64,000 nucleotides of DNA from Bacteroidales bacterium (GTDB lineage: Bacteria; Bacteroidota; Bacteroidia; Bacteroidales; UBA932), in the NCBI GenBank assembly GCA_017626355.1, contig JAGAIY010000019.1, positions 49,820-113,819 on the forward strand, given 5' to 3'. Made by a program: the position numbers and the translations under genes. Positions 18,465 through 26,974 of this stretch are shown here, piece after piece (within the stretch, counting starts at the first letter, position 1; each line of letters starts with the position of its first letter). Under the pieces are notes generated by a model that saw nothing but the letters and a program-made list of their open reading frames with translations, made no database searches and was not told the DNA's origin.

Positions 18465-19985
18465 TTACTCTGCCTTTGATACGAAGAATGCGCTTCCTAC
18501 CTGAGCTGTGCCCTTGTATGCAGCACGAACACCTACGAGAGTGATCTTGTCACCTTCCTTGAGACCGAGAGACTCGAACTGCTTAGAAGGACCGCCCCAA
18601 CCTGAGAGGAGGCCGTAAACATATACAGAACCTGTCTCGTCAACGATATCGAAGTTACCGTAAGTTGTGTTTACAATGTTGGATACAGTACCTGTAAGGC
18701 TGTAGTATACATCCTTAGCCTCTGGAGCTGCGAGGAAGTCTGCAACAGTCACAGGAGCAACAGAAATGTGCTTCTCTACAGTCACGTTCTTCATCTGAGG
18801 ATCGCCCTTGTATGAAGTCTTAGGACCTACGACTGTAACGATGTCGCCCTCCTTTATAGGAGTTGCGAATGCGTCGAATCTGTTGCCGTCAGCATCGTAA
18901 GTACCATATACATAAACCTCACCTGTGTAGTCAGCGATGTAGATGTTACCGTACTTGCCATTCGCGATGCTCTTAACGACACCGGTAAGTCTGTACTGTG
19001 TCTCACCGTCCTCTGCAGCATTGATCTTGTCTGCTGTAGTCTCGATGATGGCACCCTTCTGCATGAACTTGTAAGGAACTGTAGATGAACCTGATGTGAA
19101 TGATACTGAACCTGAACGGTCGCCAGCCTCGTTAGGAAGGACTGCGATCTTCACGATTGCTGTATCTGCAGGGTTAGGCTCGATCTTGCTTGGAACGCCT
19201 TCCTTGTTCTGCATATCAACGATAGATACCCATGACCTGTACTCCTCAGGAACTGTAGGGAATACACCGGCACCCTTGTAAACTACCTTCACGTCGAACT
19301 CGCCGCCTTCCTTAGGAAGAGTCTGCTCCTCAGTAGCAACTGATACGAGAGCCTTCTCAACGCTGATGAATGTAGCGTCAACGAACTCAGGAGTGTTGCC
19401 GCCATAGAGAACATATGAACCCTCTACTGTAACGACGTCACCTACCTCGATGCCGAACTTAGCCCAGTCATATGAACCTGAAGCATTTACAGTACCGTAG
19501 ATGTAGAGTTCACCTGTACCGTCATTGAGATACCAGTTACCGTAAGTAGTGTTTGCAATAGCTGTACAAGTACCTGTAACCCTGTATGACTTGCCCTCCG
19601 GACCTGCGATAACCTCTGCACAAGTTGCAACGGTCACATCCTTTGAGCCCTGGCATACATTTACGAACTGAGTATTGTCACCAGCCTTGATCTGAAGTTC
19701 TGCAGTACGTCCGCCGTTTACAGCCTCAGCTGTGAATGCTACGGTAGTCTTGCCTGCAGTGCCTGAAAGCTTGTCAACAGTAAGCCATGCAGGCCAATCC
19801 TCTCCCTGAACGAACTCCCACGCCTCGGTAGCCTCGACAGTCACGTTTGTAGAACCGCCGGCAGCCGGGATTGAGACATAAGTCTGAGAAAGCTTGATGT
19901 TATCCCAAGAGTCAGTATTGATGTCTGCACAACCTGCGAAGAAAAGTGCAGAAAGTATGATTGAGAATAAATATCTAAGTTTCAT
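18465..19985 (-). CDS. BACON and OB-fold repeat lipoprotein
   Basis: A 506-residue lipoprotein (MKLRYLFSIILSALFFAGC, Cys19; acidic residues follow). Domain order as I read it: BACON (about 30-113), OB-like repeat 1 (about 115-215), second BACON-like domain (about 220-310), OB-like repeats 2 (about 315-405) and 3 (about 410-506). The OB repeats share the pattern TG-x-x-x-x-I-x-N-x-x-Y-G-N, then D-x-T-G-x-x-Y-V-Y-G, then EGD-x-x-T-V. They resemble the nucleic-acid-binding OB modules of secreted nucleases such as YhcR. No catalytic motif is visible. It starts 17 bases after the Oar-like receptor and is probably its surface partner, a role SusD plays elsewhere. Nucleic-acid binding is inference. 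Confidence 0.8.
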   Translation of the reverse strand: MKLRYLFSIILSALFFAGCADINTDSWDNIKLSQTYVSIPAAGGSTNVTVEATEAWEFVQGEDWPAWLTVDKLSGTAGKTTVAFTAEAVNGGRTAELQIKAGDNTQFVNVCQGSKDVTVATCAEVIAGPEGKSYRVTGTCTAIANTTYGNWYLNDGTGELYIYGTVNASGSYDWAKFGIEVGDVVTVEGSYVLYGGNTPEFVDATFISVEKALVSVATEEQTLPKEGGEFDVKVVYKGAGVFPTVPEEYRSWVSIVDMQNKEGVPSKIEPNPADTAIVKIAVLPNEAGDRSGSVSFTSGSSTVPYKFMQKGAIIETTADKINAAEDGETQYRLTGVVKSIANGKYGNIYIADYTGEVYVYGTYDADGNRFDAFATPIKEGDIVTVVGPKTSYKGDPQMKNVTVEKHISVAPVTVADFLAAPEAKDVYYSLTGTVSNIVNTTYGNFDIVDETGSVYVYGLLSGWGGPSKQFESLGLKEGDKITLVGVRAAYKGTAQVGSAFFVSKAE

Positions 19986-20002
19986 GATTACAATCCGATA
20001 AA

Positions 20003-23000
20003 TTAGTTAAACATATACTTTATTCCCACTGAAGCATACCAGCACTGACCGATTGACTTGTTAGGTACGAAAGTCTGAGTGTTTGCATTGACAGCCTTAG
20101 GTGTTGAGAATACAGGATATCCCTCTGCATCAACAGTATCAAACTTGAGGATACGGCCGTCTACGAGATCTGGATTCATGTACTTGCTCACACCCCAGCT
20201 TGAGTTGAAGAGGTTGAGAAGGTTCTTCACGTCGAGGCTGAGCTGAAGCTTGTTAACCGACTGACCGATCTTCACCTTGAAGTCGTGCTTGTAGCTGAGG
20301 TCGATTCTGTGTACCCATGGAGAATATACGCTGTAAGCCTCTGCATAGCCACCCTGATGCTTCTTGAGATATTCGTTGTTGTCAACATAAGCCATGAAGC
20401 GGTTTGCGTCATCCTGTGAAGCGAAACGGAACTCGTTGTTCTTTACCTGCTCTGCAGTAGGGATGTAAAGAGCATCGTAGTTGTAACCGTCACCGTTCAT
20501 GTCGTTTACGAGCATGTATGAGTAGTTGTAACCGCCTCTCCATGCCTCATAGATAAGGCTGAAGTGGTTGTTAGCCTTGTCGCTGTAAGTTGCTGAAGCA
20601 ACCGCACGGTCCGGAGTCACGTACTGTGAGTTGTGGAGCTTGATGTTGTTAGGGCCCTCAACTGTAGGAACATATGTGAATGCAGACTCAGCAGCTGAAC
20701 CAGGCATACCTGTGAGCTCCTTGGAAACAAGGTGCGTATAAGCAGCCATGAGACTGAGTCCCTCAACCGGTGTCATGTTTACAGTGAAGTTAGCTGAGTA
20801 ACCGTAACCCTTGTTTGTGTTCTCGAGAACGAAGGCCTTTGTACCAGTTCTGAAGTTTGATGGGTATACAGGACGGTTGTCAGCACCGTTGAGTCTTGCA
20901 AAACCGTTTACAGGAAGCATGCTCCAGTCTGAAACTGAAACTCCATTAATAGTCTTGTTGTAGATAAATTCACCTGAAACAGAGAATGGGAATGCTGTAG
21001 GGAACTTGTAGTCGAGAGCGAGTGAAGTCTTCCATACCTGCGGCATCTTGAACTTAGGATCTACTGCAGAGATTGAAGAAGGAACCGCACCCTCCTCAGG
21101 AGAGATTGTCTCAGGATAACCCATGGCGATGAGCTTGTCAAGGAGAGCCTGAGTTGTAGCCTTGCCCTCAGAGTTTGTCACGAGACCGCCCTTGAATACA
21201 TCCATTGTGTAGATAGGCTTTCCGTTCTCATCCTTACCGAACATCTTCTCAAGATTCTTGTTGTTGATCTGAGCCTGGTACTGAACCATACCTGAGTTTG
21301 TAGGCATGTTGGTGAAGAACACGAGAGGGAGACGACCTGAGAAGAAACCTGTACCACCACGGAGTGTAAGGCTTCTGTCCTCAGTAAGATGCCAGTTGAA
21401 ACCTACACGTGGAGAAACTGTCACGTTAGCTGTAGGCCACTTTCCAGTATCGATGTTGCGTACGTTTCCGTTTCTGTCATAGTAGTCGATCGCAAGGATC
21501 TTGTTGTTTGTCATGAGGTCACCGTTGTCGAAGAAGAGACCGTCGAGACGGAGGCCGTAAGTGAGCTTGAACGCCTCGGTAGCATTCCACTCGTCCTGAG
21601 CATAGATACCTGCCTTGTGGAACTGAACTCGTGCTATAGGATTCTTCTCACCGTCATAACCGTAAGTAAGACAAACTACCTCAGGAGCGGCACCGTTGAT
21701 GAAGTCGTCAACGCTTGCGTAACGGTAGTAACCTGTACCGTTTCTCATGTAAGCGTTGTCAGCCATCTGGTACTCGTAGTTGGCACCCATTGTAACCTTG
21801 TGGTTACCTGCATAGTAAACGAGGTCATCCTTGATGCTCACGTGAGTATTGTGAACTGCATTGTTCCATGTGAAGAGCTCGTAACCGAGAGCCATGTACT
21901 GAGTGTTTGTACCTGTACCGTCCTGGATGTCGATGAACGGGAACTCCTTAGAGTTTGTTCCACGGATATCATCGAGCTTAGAGAATGTAGCAAGGAACTG
22001 GTTCGAGAGGTTGTCGCTAAGACGGCTGTTGAGGTCGAGTGACACGGTATGAACGAGATTGTCCTGAGAGTACATCGAGTTAGCGAAGGCCATAGAATAA
22101 AGTGAAGTACGGCCATATGCTGAACGTGTACCACCGTCCATTGAAGACGTGTTAGGAGCTCTCCAGTCTGTGTTGTTTGTGTAGTTGTAACGGAGAGCAA
22201 GATGATGCTTGTCTGTGATGTTCCAGTCAAGTCTCGCAAGCATCTTGAAGTTGTTTACATCAGCAGGGAACTCTGTAAATGAACCTGTGTCATAACCATA
22301 CTTGTCCTTTACATGAGCCTGTACCCTCTCCATATCAGCAACTGTAGTATAAGAGAGATACTTGTCTGCGTTACCCACACCATCCTCAGAAGCTCTCCAA
22401 CGTACTGCTACAGAAGGAGTCTCTGAATATTCTGCATTCACGAAGAAGAAGAGCTTGTTCTTGATGATAGGACCACCGAGGGTGAAACCGTAAGTAGTGT
22501 TGCGGTCACGGTCACGTGCACCTGCGATCTCAGTACCGGCAACCTGGTTACCGCGCATGTTCTCGTTGCGGTGATATACATAGGCAGTACCCTTGAACTT
22601 GTTGGTACCTGACTTTGTAATCGCGTTCACACCACCACCGATGAAGTTGGTCTGACGTACATCGTAAGGAGAGATAACCACCTGAAGCTCCTCGATAGCA
22701 TCGATAGAGATAGGGTTACCGCCACCAGGGAGGTTGTCTGTAAGACCGAAGTTGTTGTTGAAGTTTGCACCATCGACTGTGAAGTTGGCTGTACGGCCGT
22801 CTGAACCTGCGAAGCTCATACCGTTACCACCATATGGTGAAAGCCTTGTCACATCTGTAATGCTTCTGCTTACAGTAGGAAGTGAAGTGATCTGACTGCT
22901 TGAGATGTTGGTAGCCGCACCTGTCTTCTCTGCTGAGAACTTTGATGCTGCCGCACCGATCACCATAGCCTCACTCAGCATCTGTGCATCCTCGTTCATT

Positions 23001-23326
23001 GTTGCGTTCAATGAAGAAGTCTCAGCGAGCTGAAGTGTAAGGTCAGTGTAAGTCACTGTCTGGTAGCCAAGGCAAGAAAACTCAACCTTATAAGGGCCAC
23101 CGGTACGCATACCGTTGATGGTATAACGTCCGTTCTCGTTGGAAACCACACCATAAGATGTACCTGACGGTTCGTGTGTTGCGATAACGGCAGCACCAAT
23201 CACAGGCTCACCGTTTGCATCAGTCACGCGTCCACCGAGAGCTGAGGTTGTCACCTGCGCAAAGGCAGAAACAGCCACAAACATTGCTGCAATTGCAGCG
23301 ATAAGACACTTAATTGTTTGTTTCAT
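20003..23326 (-). CDS. Oar-like TonB-dependent receptor
   Basis: Outer-membrane receptor of 1107 residues with signal peptide ending near AFAQ. An N-terminal carboxypeptidase-regulatory-like domain (GRVTDANGEPVIGAAVIA) is followed by a plug domain and a large beta-barrel. The plug reads SITDVTRLSPYGGNGMSFAG, VDGANFNNNFG and NFIGGGVNAITKSGTNKFKG, the style of the Oar branch rather than SusC. The C-terminus ends in aromatic-hydrophobic KYMFN, as barrel proteins do. No SusD is encoded nearby; an OB-fold lipoprotein takes that position. With two nucleases downstream the likely cargo is nucleic acid or its fragments, which is inference. TATCTTTG upstream marks the promoter. Confidence 0.92.
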   Translation of the reverse strand: MKQTIKCLIAAIAAMFVAVSAFAQVTTSALGGRVTDANGEPVIGAAVIATHEPSGTSYGVVSNENGRYTINGMRTGGPYKVEFSCLGYQTVTYTDLTLQLAETSSLNATMNEDAQMLSEAMVIGAAASKFSAEKTGAATNISSSQITSLPTVSRSITDVTRLSPYGGNGMSFAGSDGRTANFTVDGANFNNNFGLTDNLPGGGNPISIDAIEELQVVISPYDVRQTNFIGGGVNAITKSGTNKFKGTAYVYHRNENMRGNQVAGTEIAGARDRDRNTTYGFTLGGPIIKNKLFFFVNAEYSETPSVAVRWRASEDGVGNADKYLSYTTVADMERVQAHVKDKYGYDTGSFTEFPADVNNFKMLARLDWNITDKHHLALRYNYTNNTDWRAPNTSSMDGGTRSAYGRTSLYSMAFANSMYSQDNLVHTVSLDLNSRLSDNLSNQFLATFSKLDDIRGTNSKEFPFIDIQDGTGTNTQYMALGYELFTWNNAVHNTHVSIKDDLVYYAGNHKVTMGANYEYQMADNAYMRNGTGYYRYASVDDFINGAAPEVVCLTYGYDGEKNPIARVQFHKAGIYAQDEWNATEAFKLTYGLRLDGLFFDNGDLMTNNKILAIDYYDRNGNVRNIDTGKWPTANVTVSPRVGFNWHLTEDRSLTLRGGTGFFSGRLPLVFFTNMPTNSGMVQYQAQINNKNLEKMFGKDENGKPIYTMDVFKGGLVTNSEGKATTQALLDKLIAMGYPETISPEEGAVPSSISAVDPKFKMPQVWKTSLALDYKFPTAFPFSVSGEFIYNKTINGVSVSDWSMLPVNGFARLNGADNRPVYPSNFRTGTKAFVLENTNKGYGYSANFTVNMTPVEGLSLMAAYTHLVSKELTGMPGSAAESAFTYVPTVEGPNNIKLHNSQYVTPDRAVASATYSDKANNHFSLIYEAWRGGYNYSYMLVNDMNGDGYNYDALYIPTAEQVKNNEFRFASQDDANRFMAYVDNNEYLKKHQGGYAEAYSVYSPWVHRIDLSYKHDFKVKIGQSVNKLQLSLDVKNLLNLFNSSWGVSKYMNPDLVDGRILKFDTVDAEGYPVFSTPKAVNANTQTFVPNKSIGQCWYASVGIKYMFN

Positions 23327-23362
23327 AACGTTTTAGTTATTTTTTGTATTGGTTTTATCCGG

Positions 23363-23370
23363 CAAAGATA
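23363..23370 (-). promoter_or_regulatory. -7 element upstream of the Oar-like receptor
   Basis: TATCTTTG on the minus strand, 36 bases before the start codon; no convincing TTG at the expected distance, the upstream sequence being A/T-rich. Confidence 0.5.
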
Positions 23371-23463
23371 GCATATTTTTAAAAATTAATGAAGTTTCTG
23401 AGGTTTACTTGACCATTTAAGGCGATTCTTGGTTCCATATTTCAAATTATTCACATATTAATA

Positions 23464-23492
23464 TTGTATATCGGAAATTTTGACTATCTTTG
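23464..23492 (+). promoter_or_regulatory. Promoter facing the repeat region and metK
   Basis: TTG at 23464-23466, an 18-base spacer and TATCTTTG at 23485-23492. The first recognised gene downstream is metK, about 410 bases on, so it drives either a long metK leader through the tandem repeats or a small RNA. Confidence 0.5.
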
Positions 23493-23909
23493 CCGCCCGA
23501 AATAAGGATGTGGATAGATTTGGCCGCTTGCAACCACAATAAAAAATGCTAAAATGTTGACCATGGTCATCTCAGGATGACCGCTTTCATATCAATGTTT
23601 TGTGTTTTGTGACGGCTCCGCATTCTTGTGGGGCTTATTTTTTTATACCAGGGGCGCTGCCCCTTAATACCCCGCGGCCTTTGCGCCTTTCCGACTTTTT
23701 GCAAAAGTCCCGGCCCGGCCCGGCGTCTGATGACGCCTTTTATGCCAGGGGCGCTGCCCCTTAATACCCCGCGGCCTTTGCGCCTTTCCGACTTTTTTGC
23801 AAAAGTCCCGGCCCGGCCGGGCGTCTGATGACGCCTTTTATACCAGGGGCGCTGATTTAAGCGAATGTAGTAGTACACATATTGGGATAAAAGATATAAC
23901 ATTAAAGAT
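23493..23909. other. Gene-free stretch upstream of metK
   Basis: No credible coding sequence. It holds a 12-bp perfect palindrome, TGACCATGGTCA (23558-23569), overlapping a 7-bp stem GGTCATC/GATGACC with loop TCAG (23565-23582), then the tandem repeats at 23641-23854, then about 55 bases before metK with no recognisable TAnnTTTG element. Confidence 0.7.
23641..23854. repeat. Two and a bit copies of a 97-98 bp tandem repeat
   Basis: Copy 1 is 23641-23737, copy 2 is 23738-23835, and a 19-base start of copy 3 is 23836-23854. The copies differ at a few bases, including one extra T. Each unit contains short inverted repeats: GGGGC/GCCCC, GACTTTT/AAAAGTC and GGCGTC/GACGCC. The unit is far richer in G+C than the flanking DNA. 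It resembles a palindromic intergenic repeat, not a CRISPR (no spacers). Confidence 0.9.
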
Positions 23910-25229
23910 ATGAACTATTTATTTACATCAGAGTCAGTGTCCGAAGGACATCCTGACAAAGTATCGGATCAGATTTCCGATGCCATCCTTGACGAGTTCC
24001 TCCGCCAGGATCCTGAAGCAAAGGTAGCCTGCGAGACATTCTGCAGCACCGGTCTTGTGGTTGTCGGAGGCGAGGTCCGCTCCGAGGATGCATATGTAGA
24101 TATTCCGAAGACAGTACGCCGTGTCATCAACAAGATCGGCTACAACAAGGCGGAATATATGTTTGACGGCAATTCATGCGGCATTCTTTCCGCTCTTCAT
24201 GAGCAGAGTGTCGACATCAACCGCGGAGTCGTAGGCGAGGATGCAGATGCACAGGGAGCCGGCGACCAGGGTATGATGTTCGGATATGCCTGCCGCGACA
24301 CAGAGGAGTACATGCCGCTCCCTCTTGCACTCGCTCATCAGGCTCTTCTGATGCTCGCGAAGATCCGCAAGCAGCAGCCTGAACTCATGCCGTATCTCCG
24401 CCCGGACTCTAAATCGCAGTTCACAATAGAATACGACGGTGATACAAACGAGCCTGTACGCGTCCACACTATCGTAATCTCCACCCAGCACGACGAGTTC
24501 ACCCCTGCCTCTCTCGGCAAGATGAGCTATGCAGACGGCTGTGCGCAGTACGGTCAGAAGAGAGTGGACGAGGAAATGCAGAAAAAGATCCGCGAAGATG
24601 TTCAGAACATCCTTCTTCCGATGCTCATAGAGACTCTTGCGCCGGAAACCGCAGCCCTCTTCAAGGGTGACTACATACTCCACGTCAACCCTACCGGAAA
24701 GTTCGTGATCGGAGGCCCGCATGGCGACACAGGTCTGACAGGCCGCAAGATCATCGTGGACACATACGGTGGCAAGGGAGCGCACGGCGGCGGAGCATTC
24801 TCCGGAAAGGACCCTTCAAAGGTTGACCGTTCGGCAGCTTATGCAGCAAGATACATCGCCAAGAACATGGTTGCAGCCGGCGTAGCACGTGAAATGCTTG
24901 TTCAGGTGTCATATGCAATCGGAGTGGCAAGGCCTCTCAGCATATTCGTAAACACCTACGGCACTGCTGCTTCCGGACTTTCAGATGCAGCAATCGCACA
25001 GAAGATAGAGGAAATCTTCGACCTGCGTCCTGCAAAGATCATCGAAAAGTTCGGTCTCAAGAAGCCTATCTATGAGCCGACCGCTTCATACGGACATGTA
25101 GGCCGTACTCCATACAAGGAGTGCGTGACCATGATCCGCGGCGGAGTCAAGACACAGGAGTATGTCCAGTTCTTCGGCTGGGAGCTTCTCGATTCGGTAG
25201 ATATGATCAAGGAGGCCTTCGGACTCTAA
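23910..25229 (+). CDS. metK: S-adenosylmethionine synthase
   Basis: Makes S-adenosylmethionine from methionine and ATP in the cytoplasm. Motifs: [19 protein letters not shown] at the N-terminus, [12 protein letters not shown], and the C-terminal [20 protein letters not shown] (a slight variant of the [14 protein letters not shown] loop). At 439 residues it is longer than the 384-residue E. coli enzyme, as is normal in Bacteroidota. It stands alone: repeats upstream, a nested hairpin downstream, and the convergent smpB beyond. I looked for a SAM-riboswitch-like fold upstream and could not support one. Confidence 0.98.
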   Translation: MNYLFTSESVSEGHPDKVSDQISDAILDEFLRQDPEAKVACETFCSTGLVVVGGEVRSEDAYVDIPKTVRRVINKIGYNKAEYMFDGNSCGILSALHEQSVDINRGVVGEDADAQGAGDQGMMFGYACRDTEEYMPLPLALAHQALLMLAKIRKQQPELMPYLRPDSKSQFTIEYDGDTNEPVRVHTIVISTQHDEFTPASLGKMSYADGCAQYGQKRVDEEMQKKIREDVQNILLPMLIETLAPETAALFKGDYILHVNPTGKFVIGGPHGDTGLTGRKIIVDTYGGKGAHGGGAFSGKDPSKVDRSAAYAARYIAKNMVAAGVAREMLVQVSYAIGVARPLSIFVNTYGTAASGLSDAAIAQKIEEIFDLRPAKIIEKFGLKKPIYEPTASYGHVGRTPYKECVTMIRGGVKTQEYVQFFGWELLDSVDMIKEAFGL

Positions 25230-25244
25230 GACATATAATAAACG

Positions 25245-25339
25245 TCAGCAGGAACTGTATGGAGGACGACATGCCACCCCCGGCTAGGGGGTGCCTCCCG
25301 TAAGGGAGGTGGGGGTCGCCGGAATACAGTTCCTGCTGA
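25245..25339. repeat. Nested hairpin between convergent metK and smpB
   Basis: Outer 16-bp perfect stem 25245-25260 with 25324-25339. Inside: CACCCCC/GGGGGTG (loop GGCTA) and CCTCCC/GGGAGG (loop GTAA). It lies 15 bases past metK and 21 before the smpB 3' end, so it can serve as a terminator in both directions. Confidence 0.75.
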
Positions 25340-25360
25340 TGTTATATTCAGATCTATTCT

Positions 25361-25810
25361 TTAAATCCGCTCCATTTCGCGGCGCAGATCCTTCTCCTTG
25401 ATGGAAGCTCGCTTGTCATACTCCTTCTTACCGCGGGCAAGAGCTATCAGAAGCTTTGCATATCCGTTATCGGCTATATACAGCTTCACGCCTACAATAG
25501 TAAGACCCTTCTCCTTTACAGCCCTCTGGAGCTTGTTCAGTTCCTTGCGGCTGAGAAGCAGCTTGCGGTCGCGGCGCGGATCATGCTTTCCCCAACTGCC
25601 CCACCAATATTCGGCTACATGCATATTCTTGACATACAGTTCATTGCTGTTGAAATAACAGAATGTATCCACCAGTGAGGCCTTGCCTGCTCTGATAGAC
25701 TTTATTTCCGTACCTGTAAGCACAATTCCCGCCTGAAAGGTCTCGATGAACTCATAATCGAACGAAGCCCTTCTGTTCTTTATCTCTACACTGCTCTTTG
25801 CTTTCGGCAT
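25361..25810 (-). CDS. smpB: SsrA-binding protein
   Basis: Binds tmRNA and carries it to stalled ribosomes for trans-translation. The 149 residues show the family pattern: [36 protein letters not shown], then the C-terminal [19 protein letters not shown] tail that enters the mRNA channel. No ssrA gene is visible in the window. A TAAATTTG element lies 33 bases upstream. Confidence 0.97.
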   Translation of the reverse strand: MPKAKSSVEIKNRRASFDYEFIETFQAGIVLTGTEIKSIRAGKASLVDTFCYFNSNELYVKNMHVAEYWWGSWGKHDPRRDRKLLLSRKELNKLQRAVKEKGLTIVGVKLYIADNGYAKLLIALARGKKEYDKRASIKEKDLRREMERI

Positions 25811-25843
25811 AATCCAATCTCATTAAAATCCGTTGACAGGCTG

Positions 25844-25851
25844 CAAATTTA
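25844..25851 (-). promoter_or_regulatory. -7 element of smpB
   Basis: TAAATTTG on the minus strand, 33 bases before the ATG; the -33 partner is weak. It is back to back with the miaA promoter 73 bases away. Confidence 0.5.
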
Positions 25852-25923
25852 ATGCTTTTTTATGAATATCATCCGCTTGCAGCATAAGTCGTTATCCTCC
25901 AATGCTTGTTCGGATTTAAATGT

Positions 25924-25931
25924 TATATTTG
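25924..25931 (+). promoter_or_regulatory. -7 element of miaA (leaderless transcript expected)
   Basis: TATATTTG ends 8 bases before the ATG at 25939. Transcription normally begins about 5-7 bases after this element, so the mRNA should start at or just before the start codon. The -33 partner is not clear. Confidence 0.55.
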
Positions 25932-25938
25932 CAGAATT

Positions 25939-26958
25939 ATGGGAAAAAGACCTTTCACACCGATACCCCCGATGGCAGAACTGCCTCCTGCAGAGGAAAT
26001 AAATGTCAGAGAACTTCTTGACAAATATATCTCCGGAGAGATTGACCTGATATGTGTTCTGGGACCGACAGCCTCAGGAAAGACACGCTATGCAGTCCGG
26101 CTCGCCCGACAAATCAATGACCTGCTGCAAGAAAGAAAGGGCCATGATGAAAGCACAGGAGGAGAGATAATTTCTGCCGACTCCCGTCAGGTCTACAGAG
26201 GCATGGACATAGGAACAGGAAAGGATCTCGATGAGTATGAGGAGATTCCATATCATCTGATGGATATAGTGAATGCCGGAGAGAAATACAACATATTCGA
26301 ATATCAGCGTGATTTTGAAAAGGCATATAAGGATATACGTGAGCGCGGAGGCATCCCGATTCTGTGTGGAGGTAGCGGTCTGTATATCGAAGCGGCCACA
26401 TGCGGCTATTCGCTCCCGGAAGTACCCCCGGATCCTGAGCTCAGGGCCGAACTCGAAAAGAAATCCGACGAAGAGCTCATATCACAGCTGGCATCATTGA
26501 AACCACTCCATAACAGCACCGACTACGACACACGCAAACGTCTGATCCGAGCATTGGAAATAGCAATATATGAAGCCGGACATCCGGTTCAACGCACGGC
26601 TTATCTCCCGAAGAACACCTATTATATAGGTACTCTTGTCAGCAGGGACGAGCGGAATGCCCGAATCGACAGAAGGCTGGATGCCCGTCTTGAAGAAGGC
26701 ATGACGGAAGAGATCAAAGGGCTCATGGACGGAACACACCCGGCGCTCGCTCCGGAACATAAACCGGTTCCTGCAGAAGACCTTATATATTATGGCCTTG
26801 AATATAAGTTCGTCACCCTGTATCTCACAGGAGAACTGACCTTCGATGAAATGCGCACACAGCTGGCTACTGCAATCCATCAGTTCGCAAAACGTCAGAT
26901 GACATGGTTCCGCGGAATGGAACGCAAGGGTATCCGTATCCATTGGACCAACGTATAA
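25939..26958 (+). CDS. miaA: tRNA dimethylallyltransferase
   Basis: Transfers the dimethylallyl group to A37 of tRNAs that read codons starting with U. The start is set at the ATG at 25939 (MGKRPFTPIPP); an in-frame TTG 33 bases earlier lies upstream of the -7 promoter element and cannot be in the mRNA. Motifs: P-loop GPTASGKT at residues 42-49, ISADSRQVYRGMDIGTGK, and CGGSGLYIEA. The 339 residues are normal length. Convergent with trmB, 16 bases apart. Confidence 0.95.
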   Translation: MGKRPFTPIPPMAELPPAEEINVRELLDKYISGEIDLICVLGPTASGKTRYAVRLARQINDLLQERKGHDESTGGEIISADSRQVYRGMDIGTGKDLDEYEEIPYHLMDIVNAGEKYNIFEYQRDFEKAYKDIRERGGIPILCGGSGLYIEAATCGYSLPEVPPDPELRAELEKKSDEELISQLASLKPLHNSTDYDTRKRLIRALEIAIYEAGHPVQRTAYLPKNTYYIGTLVSRDERNARIDRRLDARLEEGMTEEIKGLMDGTHPALAPEHKPVPAEDLIYYGLEYKFVTLYLTGELTFDEMRTQLATAIHQFAKRQMTWFRGMERKGIRIHWTNV

Positions 26959-26974
26959 ACGGCGGCCGTTCAGA

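Noticed and set aside
23641-23854. CRISPR-like array
   Set aside because: Repeats of 97-98 bp are directly adjacent without spacers, and there are no cas genes.
23567-23902. A 111-codon minus-strand frame across the tandem repeats
   Set aside because: Its product is only the translated repeat (RRHQTPGRAG-like units); no start signal and no family.
23493-23909. SAM riboswitch upstream of metK
   Set aside because: I could not fit the helices or conserved bases of any known SAM class; the stems seen belong to the tandem repeat or a simple palindrome.
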